64,000 bases of DNA from Timema cristinae (GCA_039000515.1 JBCFYV010011164.1:35546021-35610020); one strand, 5' to 3'; positions 46,150-57,850 are shown, counted from the first letter of the stretch. Translations and numbers: made by a program. Notes: a model not told the origin generated them from the letters alone.

Positions 46150-48084
46150 TCAGCAGGTCGTCAAGTATCTGCCTGGAAGGTCTGTCGCTGGGTTGTCCTG
46201 GGATGCAACCCAGAACACATCCCAGGGTGTCTCCCGGAGCTCGTTCACGACGTACAGGTGGAGCCCTCGGATGCTTGGCTTGTTGAAGATTAAGCCGCGT
46301 CCTGTCGAGAGGCCGTGGAAGGCGGCCGCGTTATCTACGCCGAGTCGTATCGCCTCGGGTTCCCATCTTCTTTTTCCCAGTGCAGGGCTAGCAACCCCGC
46401 CACCATTTCTGCCGCGTTGATTTCTGCGGGGTTGGTCAGCCTCTGCACCAGGGAGGCGTTTCGACCCGGACTGTATGCTGCCACCAACCATGGTGTTGCG
46501 TCCGAGAATACTGTAGTCGGGGTTGAAGTCGGTTTATCCATCGTGGGAAAGACAGGAGCTTCGGTGCGACAGCGGGCTGTCGTCGGTATAGTCTGGCTAG
46601 CCATCGCAAGCTGTGGCCGATCCGTGCCAGATATCCCGCGATGCACTGGGTCTCCTTTTCTGATACTGATGGTAGGTGTTTCAGCAGCATGACTGCCCGG
46701 GATTGCACTGCGTCTGTGAGTTGTAACGTCATCTGTGTTGTGTCTATGTTGAACCCCAGTTAGACCAGTTGCTGTGTGGGTTGACTGGACGACTTCCTTC
46801 GGTTGAGGAGTCTCGAGAAGCTCTGGAATGTGTTGTAGCTCTTCGGGGTCTGGGCCGTAGAATAAGAAGTCGTCCAGGTATGCGACGCCTTTCGTGTTGA
46901 CAAGTACCTCTGTGACAGCTTCAATGGCCTCCAAGCTGGTTCGCTGGAGAATCCTGGGTGATAGGCTGTGGCCCATGGAATTCGTGTTACTGCGAATTTT
47001 TGCCCCCTGTAGAATACTCCGAGGAATCTGCGTGAAGGCGTCGCTACTGGGATCTGGTAGAAACCAGATCTTAGGTCAATCTTCCAGAGGTACGAGTTCC
47101 GAGGAATCTGGGCGAGCGTGATGCCGGCTGATTTTAACGAGAATACCGGTGTTCATATGTAGTCTGTCCAGCCTGAGAGGTCCTGGATTACTCTTATCTC
47201 ACCGCTGTTCTTCGGAATGATGAAAAGTGGAAAGGCGTCACAGATGTCTTCACGTCTTTCTAGGAGTCCATGTTCTAGCCAGTCTGCCACGATTGTGTCC
47301 ATTTGATCAGAGGTCTTGGTCTTCCGGAAGATGTGTGGGGTGCCTTCCGGTCTGGGCATGATGACGCCCCCGTCGAGAGCCAGGAAGCGCCGCCTGTTGT
47401 TCCACATCACCGATTGTAGCGCTGGGACGGCCGGGCTTACGTAGTTGCAGTCTTCCAATCTTATGTATGGGATTCGTTCTTCCTCCCAAAGGGCCTGGAA
47501 CTCTCTTTCCCGAAGCTTGGGAATGGCGATGTACCCTCAGCAACTCCGTCTTCGCCGGCTTCTTCGGCCTCGTCACCGATCGTGTCTGGGGGTGCTGAAT
47601 CACGGTTGAGTCTCGGTCGTGGAGCCAGCGGAGCCTCTTCAGGTGACTCTTCATCCTGGATCTCGATGACCATTTCTTGTATCAGGCTGTCCAGGTCTTC
47701 TGCCGCGGGCTCCTCCAGGTTTAGGGCGTTTGCAGCTTCCTCGTACCATCTTCTTATTTCCGAGATCTCCGGGATGCGGCCTCCCCATATATCGGTTTCT
47801 GCGTCCTTCACTATGGGCTAGTGTCGCATCTTGATGCAGGCGCCTCTTCTTCTACAGAGCTTATGTTGATGCCGAAGTTGAGCCCGTTCCAGACGTCTTG
47901 TTGTCTTGGGGCCAGGTATTCCCACTCGTCTATGTTTGCGTCATCCAGGAAGGCCAGGTCTGCTTCTGTTAATACTTGTTCTTCTGGAACATCGACCTCT
48001 GTGGGTCAAGGTGGAATCAGGCCGCTGCGCGGTATACTTTGTTTAGTGAGTCTTGACTCGTGGAGTCTTATTACTTCGTGCCAT
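46150..48084 (-). pseudogene. RT/RNase H polymerase with hepadnavirus-like motifs, broken
   Basis: Minus-strand segments lie in collinear order but in several frames. (a) Acidic N-terminal segments come first, one open from 47811 to 47461 and rich in Glu/Asp/Pro. (b) A segment open from 47458 to 47153 ends in the RT entry box FPLFIIPKNSGEIRVIQDLS. (c) Motif A KIDLRSGFYQIP lies near 47060. (d) Motif B RIPMGHSLSP lies near 46990-46960. (e) The catalytic box AYLDDFLFYG follows near 46880. (f) RNase H begins FSDATP near 46530, then AAEMVAGLLAL. (g) The RNase H C-terminal part is VDN…VASQDNPATDLPGR, open 46491-46150. At least five frame breaks or stops exist. PMG-x2-LSP, xDD, DATP and NP-AD-x-x-x-R are a combination typical of hepadnaviral polymerases, but gypsy-, DIRS- or Pao-related elements share parts of it. 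Plus-strand open frames here are shadows. Confidence 0.72.
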
Positions 48085-48121
48085 TGTTGTTTCCCTCCTC
48101 TTCCCACCTTCCAACTGAGTC

Positions 48122-48454
48122 TTTCTTCATCTTCTTTGTTCTTTCAATTATTAAATAAAAAGCCAAATACGCAGTTATACCTAGCGAGTATTAGGTTACT
48201 AAAAGCTTTTGATATCTATTTTGATTAATTATATATTTTTAAGAAGAATATACAGATTATTTTTACACGGGTTAACATTAAAGACTACCAATCAAGGCTT
48301 ACAATGAATTTTTTCCCCCGATCTCCAAAAGACTATTCATAACAAAATTGAAGTAAAGAACACCCCTAAAATATGTTTTTGAGTAGAGACATGACATACC
48401 CCAAATTGAGGCTAGTCCTACCGAAAAATCGGACATCCATGACCTTGTTTTATT
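48122..48454. other. No recognised gene
   Basis: AT-rich flank of the GC-rich element. A 64-codon minus-strand frame at 48299-48493 overlaps the next SINE and looks random. Confidence 0.4.
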
Positions 48455-48715
48455 TTTGTACCGCATCTTACCACTTGTCCAGGTTATACGCATATATACT
48501 AATTACGCTAACGAGTTACGGATGAGAAAAGTTGAATTTAGAGGAAGTGTACCTATATTTGCGTGGAGAGAGAGGAGTGGAAAACTATTTTGGAAAAACC
48601 ACCCTCAGTACATCCAATAAGGATTCGATCTCTAATCTTTCTGTCATCGGCAGTCTAGTCTAACATGGCAATGACACCTTAGATCATGCGGTCACTGAAG
48701 CAGGTTTGACCTTGT
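48455..48715 (-). repeat. SINE family D copy
   Basis: On the minus strand: GACCGCATGATCTAAGGTG, AGATTAGAGATCGAATCC and ACTGAGGGTGGTTTTTCC, then a tail with GTATAACCTGGACAAGTGGT. Confidence 0.75.
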
Positions 48716-48814
48716 TTAAATCAGAGGTAAATAGTAAGCTTACTTTAAGAGAAAACTTAAACCTTGATTAAGCTAAACCTTGAATTTTTAAAAACTTATA
48801 TTATGGATCAATAT

Positions 48815-49040
48815 CGGTGGTCTCGTAGGCTAAGGTGACAAACTCATCTCATTTTATTATCCGCTGATGGAAAGTTTGGACGAATTAAGTAATATATTTA
48901 CTTTTAATGATTTCCCACTCTTCCTTCACAAAAATGTGGAAGTTTCATTTAAAATAATATTTACCTCATCTCTACAACATGATTATAAATAATAGCAGAA
49001 GTCCTGAACGGGTAGTAAGACCCAGAGGGAAAAAGAAACA
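48815..49040 (+). repeat. Decayed SINE family D copy
   Basis: ATCGGTGGTCTCGTAGGCTAAGGTG head, TCCCACTCTTCCTTCACAAAAATGTGG body split, tail CTGAACGGGTAGTAAGACC. Confidence 0.6.
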
Positions 49041-49095
49041 CTAACTTTGTTCTTAAAGCCTGGCAATACACCAACAGATTAGGACCAAACTTTGT

Positions 49096-49381
49096 TAATA
49101 TATATATCTATTATTAGCACCGCGTCTTACTACCCATTCGGGTTATACGCACTTACGCTAATGTGTAATGGTAGGGTGATTGTGAGATGAAATGAAGGAC
49201 CTACAGTTTAACGTGGAATCCGAACCACGGTGGAGGCCTGGCTTTCCCCACGTTCACAAGATGTCTTGTCAGAGGTGAAGGAAGGGTTTGGAAATCAGAT
49301 AAATCTGTGCCGGGACCGAGGATTGAACCCCGGCCGCTAGCACAGAAGTCTGACACCTTACCCCTAGACCACCAGGTCACC
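49096..49381 (-). repeat. SINE family A copy 11
   Basis: Full-length minus-strand copy with a short AT tail and a perfect 13-base target duplication ACCAAACTTTGTT (49083-49095 and 49382-49394). Confidence 0.95.
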
Positions 49382-49394
49382 ACCAAACTTTGTT

Positions 49395-49949
49395 GTTCAA
49401 GGTCATCCAATTGCTGAGAGTTAGATCGTAATATGAAATTACACTTGGGATTGATGAAATCTCATGCGTTTTTACAAAGGTAAAAATAAGGCTTACATAA
49501 TTTTTTAAACTGAGAATTTTAAAATATTTTATTCATACTGTAGTGATATGTAGTGATTACGCTTATCTTGAAACTCGTTTGGGGAGGTGGAGACTTCATT
49601 TGAGTTGTATGGGTTCCACCCCCAATTACTCCCCTCACCTAAAAAAATGACTCAACGAAGCTTATTCTAAGAGGCCTGTATTAATTAGTTTTCTGATAAG
49701 GAAATGCATCATTCTTACTGACTTCAAACCAGAAAATAATGCATTTTTAGTTTTATTTGTATTGAATTTTGTGCAAAAAATTAAATTATATTTTTAAATT
49801 ATTTTTCTAATTTTCCACTCACGCATGTTTACCATTTTTTATGTAAAGAATAAATACAAAATATTTATCTCTAAGGGGTTGTATCAAAACAACGATACAT
49901 TTTAATATATATTTATTTAAACTCTCCGTCATATCATACAACCCATCTG
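49395..49949. other. No recognised gene
   Basis: AT-rich, no family match. Confidence 0.4.
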
Positions 49950-50130
49950 GGCTATACACATTTAATCACACTAGTTGGGTCGGTACGATAAAGGTAGAAC
50001 TTAAAATAAGACGTACTCTTATTTGTGTAGAGGAAGAGTAAGAAACAATTTTGAAAAAAAAAAAATCAACAAACTCGGCGGGACTCAAACCCAACCTCCT
50101 TATCCTAGACCAATCACACAAGACTCACCA
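49950..50130 (-). repeat. Decayed SINE family D-related copy
   Basis: On the minus strand a GGTTTGAGTCCCGCCGAG-like B-box region, a TTTCTTACTCTTCCTC body and a tail near CAGATGGGTTGTATGATATG. Strongly diverged. Confidence 0.45.
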
Positions 50131-50590
50131 ACGCATTTGTATGCTTTCAAAGAACTGGATCTGTTATGTTTATACCCTATTTTGTACCGATGTAAAGTAA
50201 ACATAAAACATTATATAGACCAGTCTTCCACTGAAGCAAGAGTATTAATCTAAATCTAGCATCAACTTCAGTTGTAATTGATATCGCGGAAATCTCAACA
50301 AACACTAGATTCTACTTTAGCCATTAAGGTCACGATTACCTTTAGTATTTGTAATTGCATTCGGTCGAATATTGAACTTTCTCGGTGTTGCATGTTTTAT
50401 GGGAGTTTCTTACTATGTTAATCCTGACATTATTATACAGTACGACAGGAAGTGTTCTTAAGTACCTCATAGATAGAGAGAGAGAGAGGGGCTGTTATTA
50501 AGGTTAATATCCACTTTTCATAAAAAGTATTTGTGCTCTTACAGCTTAATTTTAAGACAAAAATTTTTGGTGTGGTTTTAATTTAAGAGA
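50131..50590. other. No recognised gene
   Basis: Contains an (AG)n tract at 50474-50489; nothing else recognised. Confidence 0.4.
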
Positions 50591-50596
50591 GACAAT

Positions 50597-50825
50597 GTTT
50601 TATACGTTTATTACTAATTACGCTAACATGTTGTAGATAAGAAAGGTTGAATTTAGAGGAAGTATACACTCATTTGCGTGGAGAGAGAGAAGAGAGAGAG
50701 AGAGAAAAAATTTAGGAAAAACTACCTCCAACACACCTGACCGGTATTGAACCACGATATCCCCGTCATCGGCAGTCTACTCTATTCCAAGAAAAGCGCC
50801 TTAGACTATTTGGCCCCACCACAGT
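50597..50825 (-). repeat. SINE family D copy
   Basis: On the minus strand: GGGCCAAATAGTCTAAGGCGC, GACTGCCGATGACGGGGATA, GGTTCAATACCGGTCAGGTG, then a body containing an (AG)n expansion. Confidence 0.72.
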
Positions 50826-51725
50826 GGGGAAGGAACTCTTATTTTTCTATACATTTACACTGTTGGCTGTGAAACATTATAATTAGAAGAAAAAGAGCTA
50901 ATATTTGGACGATGAGTTTTGTGTTATAACAAACCTTCCCGGGCTTTTTTTTTAAATAATTTATAATAAAAAGTGTAATTATATTATTACATAATATGAA
51001 ATACATGGAGCTTGGAAAGTTAGCCAAGAATGCAGTATTTCCACAACTTTTATTTTATATAAACAAACATGGACTACGAATCTAAGAGAACATGCAAATA
51101 AATAAATAAACAATGGGAAATAATATATTGGACACTTACCAGTTTGGGTTAAATTAATCCATTCACTTTTAGTTGCGATAGACAATATTTACAAACAATG
51201 TTTCACGTATGAAGGCCAATATGTCTTTGTTTTGTTCGATCTGGCGGCCCTAGTAGCGATCAGGAGAACTAACGTGGGAGAGAAAAAGATATATACCATA
51301 CCAAACAATAGAGAGGGAATCTTGTTTACATCTAAAGGATGCGAGCTTCAAATTTCGTGACCTGTCAATTTAAAAAGAAAAAGTTGATAACTTATATAGA
51401 TTCTACTATATTTTCAGACTTTTTTTCGCTTTTCCGTTATTATTGCTTACGTTTCCATTTTAAAATCATGAATTGAAACCAACATTTTCAGGAGTTGATT
51501 TTTTTTTTTCTTTTTTTTTTATAGGAGTTAACCTCTTCCACTCTAGAATGGAACGTATTTAACCGTCTCTGGCATAAGGGAGTTGGCCCAGTTCGAATTT
51601 TGATCGAGTTTTCTTTTTTGCGTCGTATTAAATATGTCATAAATCCACACTTGTGAATTTTACCACAAGAGTAAATGTTATCAAAATTGTATTAGAATTG
51701 AAAGTTAATGTTTAAACAGTTAGCT
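50826..51725. other. No recognised gene
   Basis: AT-rich DNA without a recognised family. Open frames on the minus strand at 50839-51185 look random. Confidence 0.4.
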
Positions 51726-51728
51726 CAG

Positions 51729-52030
51729 GTGACCTGGTGGTCTAGGTGTAAGGTGTCAGACTTCTGTGCTGGGGATCCCAGGTTCAATCCTTTGTCCTGG
51801 TATAAATTTATCTGATTGCCAAACCCTTCCTACACCTCCGACACGAGGTTTATTAATCACAACTTGTGAATGTGTGGAATTCCAGGCCTCCACCATGGTT
51901 CGGATCCCACGTTAAACTGTAGGTCCTCCATTTCATCTCCCAATAACCCTACCATTAGGCATTAGCGTAAGTGCGTATAACCCAAACGGGTATTAAAACG
52001 TGGTGATGATACTAATACTAATAATAATTA
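51729..52030 (+). repeat. SINE family A copy 12
   Basis: GTGACCTGGTGGTCTAGGTG head, B box AGGTTCAATCC, standard body, tail CCCAAACGGGTATTAAAACG, then AATACTAATAATAATT. More diverged than the others. Confidence 0.9.
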
Positions 52031-53165
52031 ATATTTAACCCTGAATCCCAAATAGGGCTGGGAATGTTTGTGAGGAGAGTTTTCGAATATTAACTGTATG
52101 ATTAGGAATTTCATTGTTCAACACTTTTTTACATGGATTATTTCAACAGAAAACCAACACAATGGGTAAAATGTCTCTATTTTTATCTGAGATGTATCCC
52201 TCTCCATTTCTAGCCATCCAAGAATATATTTTACTCTAAACTATTCTACAAAAACTGAGCTACCACTATAAAAATTATTTTTCTACATTATGATATTAAA
52301 AAGTATTGATTTTAAAAATTTTCACCGTTTGTCAACTTTCATTTTCATGATTTCAACCAAATTTAAACAGGTAATTTATTCTTACTGTCTCGATAGTTTA
52401 AATATTTTAATTTGAATGGTTAGGACATAATACATTTTGGTTTACTTGAAAAAAAATATGTTTTAGTTGCATTTTAATGAGTTTATCTTAACATTGATAA
52501 GTGAACAATTGTTCTTAGATTTAGAATTTAATAACATATAAAAGTTTTTAGATATATTTATATTTTCACATTCCAAGCATATTTATTTTACCTTAGAACT
52601 GTAGCTATTGGGGCTCTCCACAGGCAGGTGATGTTATTTAACCTAATAATATATGAATGAACCAATAAATAATATAAAATATTCTTTTATTTATTTCATG
52701 TTTATCCTTATACATTTACCACATGGTAATGACGTTTTTATTTAGGTGTAATTTACGTGTTTCTCTTAAGTAATGTTGTACAGCTACCAGTGTAAGTCAT
52801 AATGTTTCAAGTTGCTATGACAACCAGGTAAGTTCAGTGAGGTTGTTCTTAACATACCCAGTCCGGAGATTGTAGGAGTTTTGTTCATCTGAACAATAAG
52901 TTTCTTTTAAACCCCTACCCCCCTTCTTTCATAAGTTGAGCTAATTTTACATTATATTTATATGTAAAATGTTAGCGTTTATGGAATAGTTTTTTAGTAC
53001 TGTGTTTAAACTATAATTTTATCACGATTCTTTTCTTAATTTTGTTTGAAGGGTTTTGTATCTTACCATTCGTTTGAGCAATCCGCAACCTACTTTAACT
53101 AATAAAGCCCTGCTAGTTACCTTGACAAAGACATCAATACAATCTTGACTAATTTATCAGTCAAT
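52031..53165. other. AT-rich stretch, nothing recognised
   Basis: No coding signal or repeat family over 1.1 kb. Confidence 0.4.
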
Positions 53166-53345
53166 AGTCAGTCGGGATTCGAACTCCTCCTGGGTATACT
53201 GAGGTGGGCTTCCCTAGACGAGTTGTTCCTTTCCCTCAACGCAATTGTGGACATCTCTAAGTTCTACCATCATTTCCCTTCTCCATTTGGGTAAATAATT
53301 AAATATGCAACAATCCCTTGGTGTTGGTAGGATGCGGTAGAGAGG
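53166..53345 (+). repeat. SINE family D copy, 5'-truncated
   Basis: Starts at the B-box region (GTCGGGATTCGAACTCCTCC), followed by GGGTATACTGAGGTGGGC and CCCTCAACGCAATTGTGG, with a degraded tail ending GGTAGGATGCGG. Confidence 0.65.
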
Positions 53346-53509
53346 CTCAGCTGTGGCCCTATTTTTCTACGAAGAAACACCTGGGAGGCTTTCCTTTTTA
53401 CCGATCAGAATCCTTATATTGGTAAAAAAAAAATGTTCCTAAGAAAATCTTGCTAAAAGATGGTAAGCACATCTTTCTATCGAGTAAGAATAACCAGTTT
53501 CAGTTTCTG

Positions 53510-53690
53510 ATACGGTCGAAAAAAAAATATTATCACTGGCGAAATCGAAGGTTCTCCTTTGACAGTGATGTATCTACGTTTGAGAGACTTGATGTTATGT
53601 TTGCGATGGAATTAAGTTAGTTTGTAAGTCGTATTTCATCACAACCTTCTTGTTCTGAGAAACCAGTTAATTAGATTAGTTATAAAAAAA
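53510..53690 (+). repeat. SINE family B copy 4, 5'-truncated
   Basis: ATTATCACTGGCGAAATCG, CTTTGACAGTGATGTATC, GATGGAATTAAGTTAGTTTG and GTAAGTCGTATTTCATCACA follow the B body order. The head and most of the tail are lost. Confidence 0.65.
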
Positions 53691-53789
53691 AGATAAAAGC
53701 TACATGAGATTGAATTTAAAAGAAATTCTGAAGCGATAATTGGGTGATCAACGTTATGAAATGGATATTTTTTAAATGTGTCATGTCTT

Positions 53790-53960
53790 ACCATCCATCC
53801 AGGCTAGCCAGATATTTTCACTAAAAAGGTAGGGATGAGGGAGTAAGAAATAAGTAGAAACGTCCCCGCATTTGTGCAAAGTGAGAGTAGAAATATATTT
53901 AGAAGAGAAATCCTTCAGTTCACCCTGCAATGGTTAAATCAACCTTCTGCATCACCAGGA
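53790..53960 (-). repeat. Decayed SINE family D copy
   Basis: On the minus strand: ATTGCAGGGTGAACTGAAGG, TTTCTCTTCTAAATATATTTC, CTACTCTCACTTTGCACAAATG, tail GGCTAGCCTGGATGGATGG. Confidence 0.5.
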
Positions 53961-55030
53961 AAAACGTTAAGAGGAGTGTTTTGACAAATTTGTCGGTGGT
54001 CCAACCCGTGCGGATGTTGATTATGATGATGATAAGATGATGATGATGTACAGTACATTTGAGTTACAGTAATATTTATTACCACCACTCACTCGTCGGA
54101 CAAAGGCCCGGGTGTTGACAGGCTTTGGAAAGGGAGTTTGAGGGGGCCAGGGGTGCAGATTGTACAGTAATTAAACCACATGGCTCGAGGCCAGAGGGGT
54201 CGGAGTAACGGATAGATTTAGTGAAGTGAACTAGGGAAAGAGGAGAGACGAAAGGGGAGGAAGTTATTGATTAGAGAGGTGCGCGAACCTCAGATGGCAA
54301 AACAAATCCCCTCTTAAACCCACAATTACTCCATAGGAATTAACCCGTATATCGCCATCATTGACTATGATAATGACCACTAGGATGATCAATTTGGTTA
54401 TTATGGGTCGGGTAGAGTTATTATTGTTTTATTTATGAGGAGAATAATAAATATGATTATACTAAATTAGTAGTAATGGTAATTTAGGGTCTACTTATAA
54501 CCTAAGAGTAAAGAATGGGAAGTAAATTATAATTACATAATACAAGCTAGAATATTATTTGAAAGAGTTTTATATATATATATATATATAATTATTTATA
54601 TATATATATACATATATATATATATAATTCCATTTTTGGTGAATGAATCGAAAGAGTAGGCCTAACTGTAGTTTATACTGCTTCTGTGGTTGAAGCATAT
54701 AATTACAAGGGTGCACAGCCTGTTAACATCAGAGGTCCATTTTTATTTAACTGATTAATGTTAGGCCGCAAGCTGATCCCTCCTAATTTCACCGACCCCC
54801 AAATTAATTTCACTCCGTATCCTGATTTTACCAATAGGCCTATAAATTATAGTAAAAAATATGTTTGAAAAGTGTAGGCCTACCAAAGAAACACATTAAA
54901 AACTTACACATATACTCTTTAGCTATCTCTAGCAAGCTAGTGATTAAAAGAAATAGCCATGCCTCAAAAATAGTCATAGTTTTACAAACTAGAGATAAGT
55001 ATATAGAAACACTTTTAAGGTGGGATAGAA
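53961..55030. other. No recognised gene; microsatellites
   Basis: Holds a (GAT)n tract at about 54018-54050, a long (TA)n/(AT)n block at 54570-54626, and three TAGGCCTA palindromes at 54657, 54835 and 54875. No coding signal recognised. Confidence 0.4.
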
Positions 55031-55036
55031 GGGGAC

Positions 55037-55261
55037 GCAAAATAAATAAAATAATGCTTCAATACAAACATAGACTTAAAGTTTCTTCACATGGTGATAC
55101 AAACAGTTGTTGAATACATATTTCATGAGCATAGTGGCATTAGATGATAAACATTTTAAATTAACAGAAAAAAAAGTCATTAAATTCCGGGACACCCTTA
55201 TTAGATATTCAAGATATTTTGAGGTCACTTGGTGAAGAAAATTAAATTCTATGTTTGTACC
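55037..55261. mobile_element. MITE family M, copy 3 (right end lost)
   Basis: AAAATAAATAAAATAATGCTTC, CACATGGTGATACAAACAGTTG, GAGCATAGTGGCATTAGATG and GATATTCAAGATATTTTGAGG match copies 1 and 2. It stops at TTTGTACC, before the terminal GGCCAAAA complement. Confidence 0.78.
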
Positions 55262-55455
55262 CCACCTTAATTCATAGGAAGCTTTTGTGACAGATTTAAT
55301 AAATACTGCTCAGAATTGGAAGTTATCTAAATATATTTTTTACCAACGGTGAAAACAAAGATAATATAATAATTTTTTCAACATTAGAAAGCATAAGATC
55401 TGTGTTATGTGGCACTGTGACGAACCCGTGTAACATCATGTAGAGATTTAAGATC

Positions 55456-55529
55456 TCCCACCCAAATCAACCGCATAGCGTAGTTTATAGATGATCCCCA
55501 AATTAGAAAAGAATACTTCAACCATACTA

Positions 55530-55571
<42 letters not shown>

Positions 55572-55638
55572 ATACACTAGTATATATACCAGTATAGTAG
55601 TTTATAGATGATCCCCAAATTAGAAAAAATACTTCAGC

Positions 55639-55697
<59 letters not shown>

Positions 55698-55780
55698 CAC
55701 ACACACTAGTATGGCTGAAGTATTTTTTTCTAATTTGGGGATCATCTATAAACTACGCTATGCTGTTGATTTGGGTGGGA
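55456..55780. repeat. Inverted repeat with ~80-bp arms and TA-rich centre
   Basis: The left arm (55456-55535, starting TCCCACCCAAATCAAC) and right arm (55697-55780, ending GTTGATTTGGGTGGGA) are near-perfect complements. The centre is long (TA)n and holds an additional direct copy of half the left arm (55586-55643). Minus-strand open frames across it are low-complexity artefacts. Confidence 0.93.
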
Positions 55781-56559
55781 TATATATATTCAACAAATAC
55801 ATCAAATATAATTGAAAAGGTTTAGTAATTTAAGAGTTTCAATATCGTAGGAGTTATGAATGATGCTTCAACTGAATTAAAATCTTACTATCTTAATTTT
55901 GCTATGGCACTAGGAACTCTGGAGATAATTGCCAAACTCACAAAAGTATGCCATATATCCCTATCTAGAGCTAGTTCCATCCATTTCACCTCATTACATT
56001 ATATCCCTATCTTGAGCTACTTCTATCCAGCCCACCACATTAAACGCTATCCCACTCTACCTCTATCCGCTATATCTTTCAGGTCCATTCTAACGCTATC
56101 CCATTCTGTATCCAGGTCTTTCACTGCTCTCTTCCCATAGGGTTTGCCACTCAATACCTGTAACGCAATTATAGTTTTTTTTCGTCCACTGTAACCTGCG
56201 AGTTTGTACTAACCTAACAATGTTTGGTGAGGCGTACAGGGCATGCTGCTCATAATTATGTAACGTCCTCAACTCTACATTATATTCATCCCCTTAAGGG
56301 CCAAATATTTTCTTCAGTATTTTGATTTCAAATAACCTAATATATAATCTATATAACAATATTTAAGTAATAATTCAAATTACAGCATATGTTTTGTTTC
56401 CACTATTAGAAACTTCCCATTGATGACATAAATATGTGCCTTTTATTTGTATACTTCACTTTAAAAGAATGATAGCTGAGTTAACTAAACTATTTATTCA
56501 ATTTTAAGGCATGTGCCTTTTTAATAGCCGGTATATAGGGAAGAAAGCCTCCGAGGAAT
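55781..56559. other. No recognised gene
   Basis: A plus-strand frame of 94 codons at 55856-56140 is Ser/Thr/Pro-rich towards its end. It includes a loosely repeated TATCCCTATC / CTATCCCACTCT element about every 50 bases, so it is probably repeat-derived. Confidence 0.35.
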
Positions 56560-56609
56560 AGAAAAGTCCCAAAGATAGTTTTTGTCATGTTTTTTTTTAT
56601 GACTTTGCT

Positions 56610-56845
56610 TAGTTATCACAGGATATGCACTTTCCCCGTAACTTTTAATCTAGCCTTAAAGTATGCTATTAGGGTAATGCAAGAGCGTAGGGAAGGGTTG
56701 ACATTAACGGTACAATGCAGTTATTAGGATATGCAGATGATCTAGTTTTATTTGTCAATAGTAAGGAAGGTATGGCAGAGATTTAGAAATATTATTAGAG
56801 GCTAGTAAGGAAATAGGTTTATAAGTGAGCGTGAAAAAGACAAAG
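56610..56845 (+). pseudogene. LINE RT fragment with YADD box (copy 2, part 1)
   Basis: GGATATGCACTTTCCCC corresponds to the GD-ALSP motif. The RT then continues KYAIRVMQERREGLTL and, after a one-base shift, reaches GYADDLVLF. It ends in GAAAAAGACAAAG, matching the start of the K-T-K box, exactly where the DNA transposon enters. Confidence 0.85.
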
Positions 56846-57850
56846 AGCCAGTTGCACAAATAACAATCAGTCACTTGATCAGAGATTAGATGTAAGTTGA
56901 TCTCCAATCAGTGTCTCAAACCTCATCTTCAATTGCACCAATGACAAATAGGACCTTATTGTTGGTCAAATCCTGATCCAGTTAACAAGACAATTCTTTT
57001 CCAACAACTGTTTGATTCTTTGATCAGCTTGTTCATAGTTAACGTAACATATAGCTGATATTGTGTTCATAAATATCATTTGTACTTATATAACAGTTAT
57101 TTTAGTAGGTAATATTTATGAGGTAGTATATTTATATGCAACTTAATTTAATTTTAATGTGAATTTGATTTATTTAAAAAAAGGTATAAGGTATGTTGCC
57201 TTCAAATGAAAAAGTTTTTAATTTATACAATGAAGTTACAGAAAATTTTCAAACTCCAAAACCACAGTAGGGATAATAAATTTTTATTAAATATTATGAT
57301 AGTTCACTGTTTGTATTGTTAATATCAAATTTATTAATTCAGAAAGTATTTTAGGTTAAGTTGAAAACTATTAAAATAATTATATTAGAATCGCTCAATG
57401 CCAAAAGGATCTCAGTCATAAAAATTGTAAAATTTAGTTAAGCATTGCATTTATATTTTATGGGGTAGTTTTAATGTTTTTTTGCCAAAATAAACTCAGT
57501 CAGATTCATGGTTATCATAAAAACTGACATAGAGTAACTAAATTATGTGGTAAAGAGGCTTCACTAAGTGATTGAGCTCCTTTTTGCATGTAATGTGGAT
57601 GTTCCTATCTACAGTGTATGCTAATGTCTGTTCACGTAGGAATTGACTTCTCAAAGGCGTTTTTCCCTACCATAAATCTATTATATAGTAGGATATTGTA
57701 GGAAAAAAGACCTTTCAGAGAGTAATTCCTACCGTGAATAGAGTTGAGGGCTTCAGTCATTGACTTATGTGGTTCTTATGTACTAGGTATCTCCATTGAT
57801 TATATACAGGGTGTGCAGATACCGTAAATCACAGTCCAGGGAACTTTTAA

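Larger units (their letters stand above)
45886..48121 (-). mobile_element. GC-rich reverse-transcribing element of uncertain class
   Basis: A 2.2-kb block that is visibly GC-rich against its AT-rich flanks, with all coding signal on the minus strand. A 29-base direct repeat (28 of 29 identical) marks both ends, 45896-45924 and 48093-48121. In coding sense the order is: the repeat, an ATG 37 bases on in a good context (AACAATGG, 48084-48082), an acidic N-terminal region, RT, RNase H, AATAAA (46045-46040), TATAAAAG (45953-45946), and the repeat again. No integrase, tyrosine recombinase, protease or zinc-knuckle gag is visible. It could be a degraded LTR element, or an endogenised pararetrovirus-like genome. 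The class is not settled. Confidence 0.7.

Noticed and set aside
46193..48228. Several long plus-strand open frames over the GC-rich element
   Set aside because: They are shadows of the minus-strand polymerase; GC-rich sequence keeps antisense frames open and no motif is seen in them.
3437..52030. CRISPR-like array from regularly similar segments
   Set aside because: The similar segments are dispersed SINEs with target duplications, in both orientations and kilobases apart; there is no spacer array.
55405..55704. 99-codon minus-strand frame rich in Ile/Tyr
   Set aside because: Translation of (TA)n and the inverted repeat; no protein.
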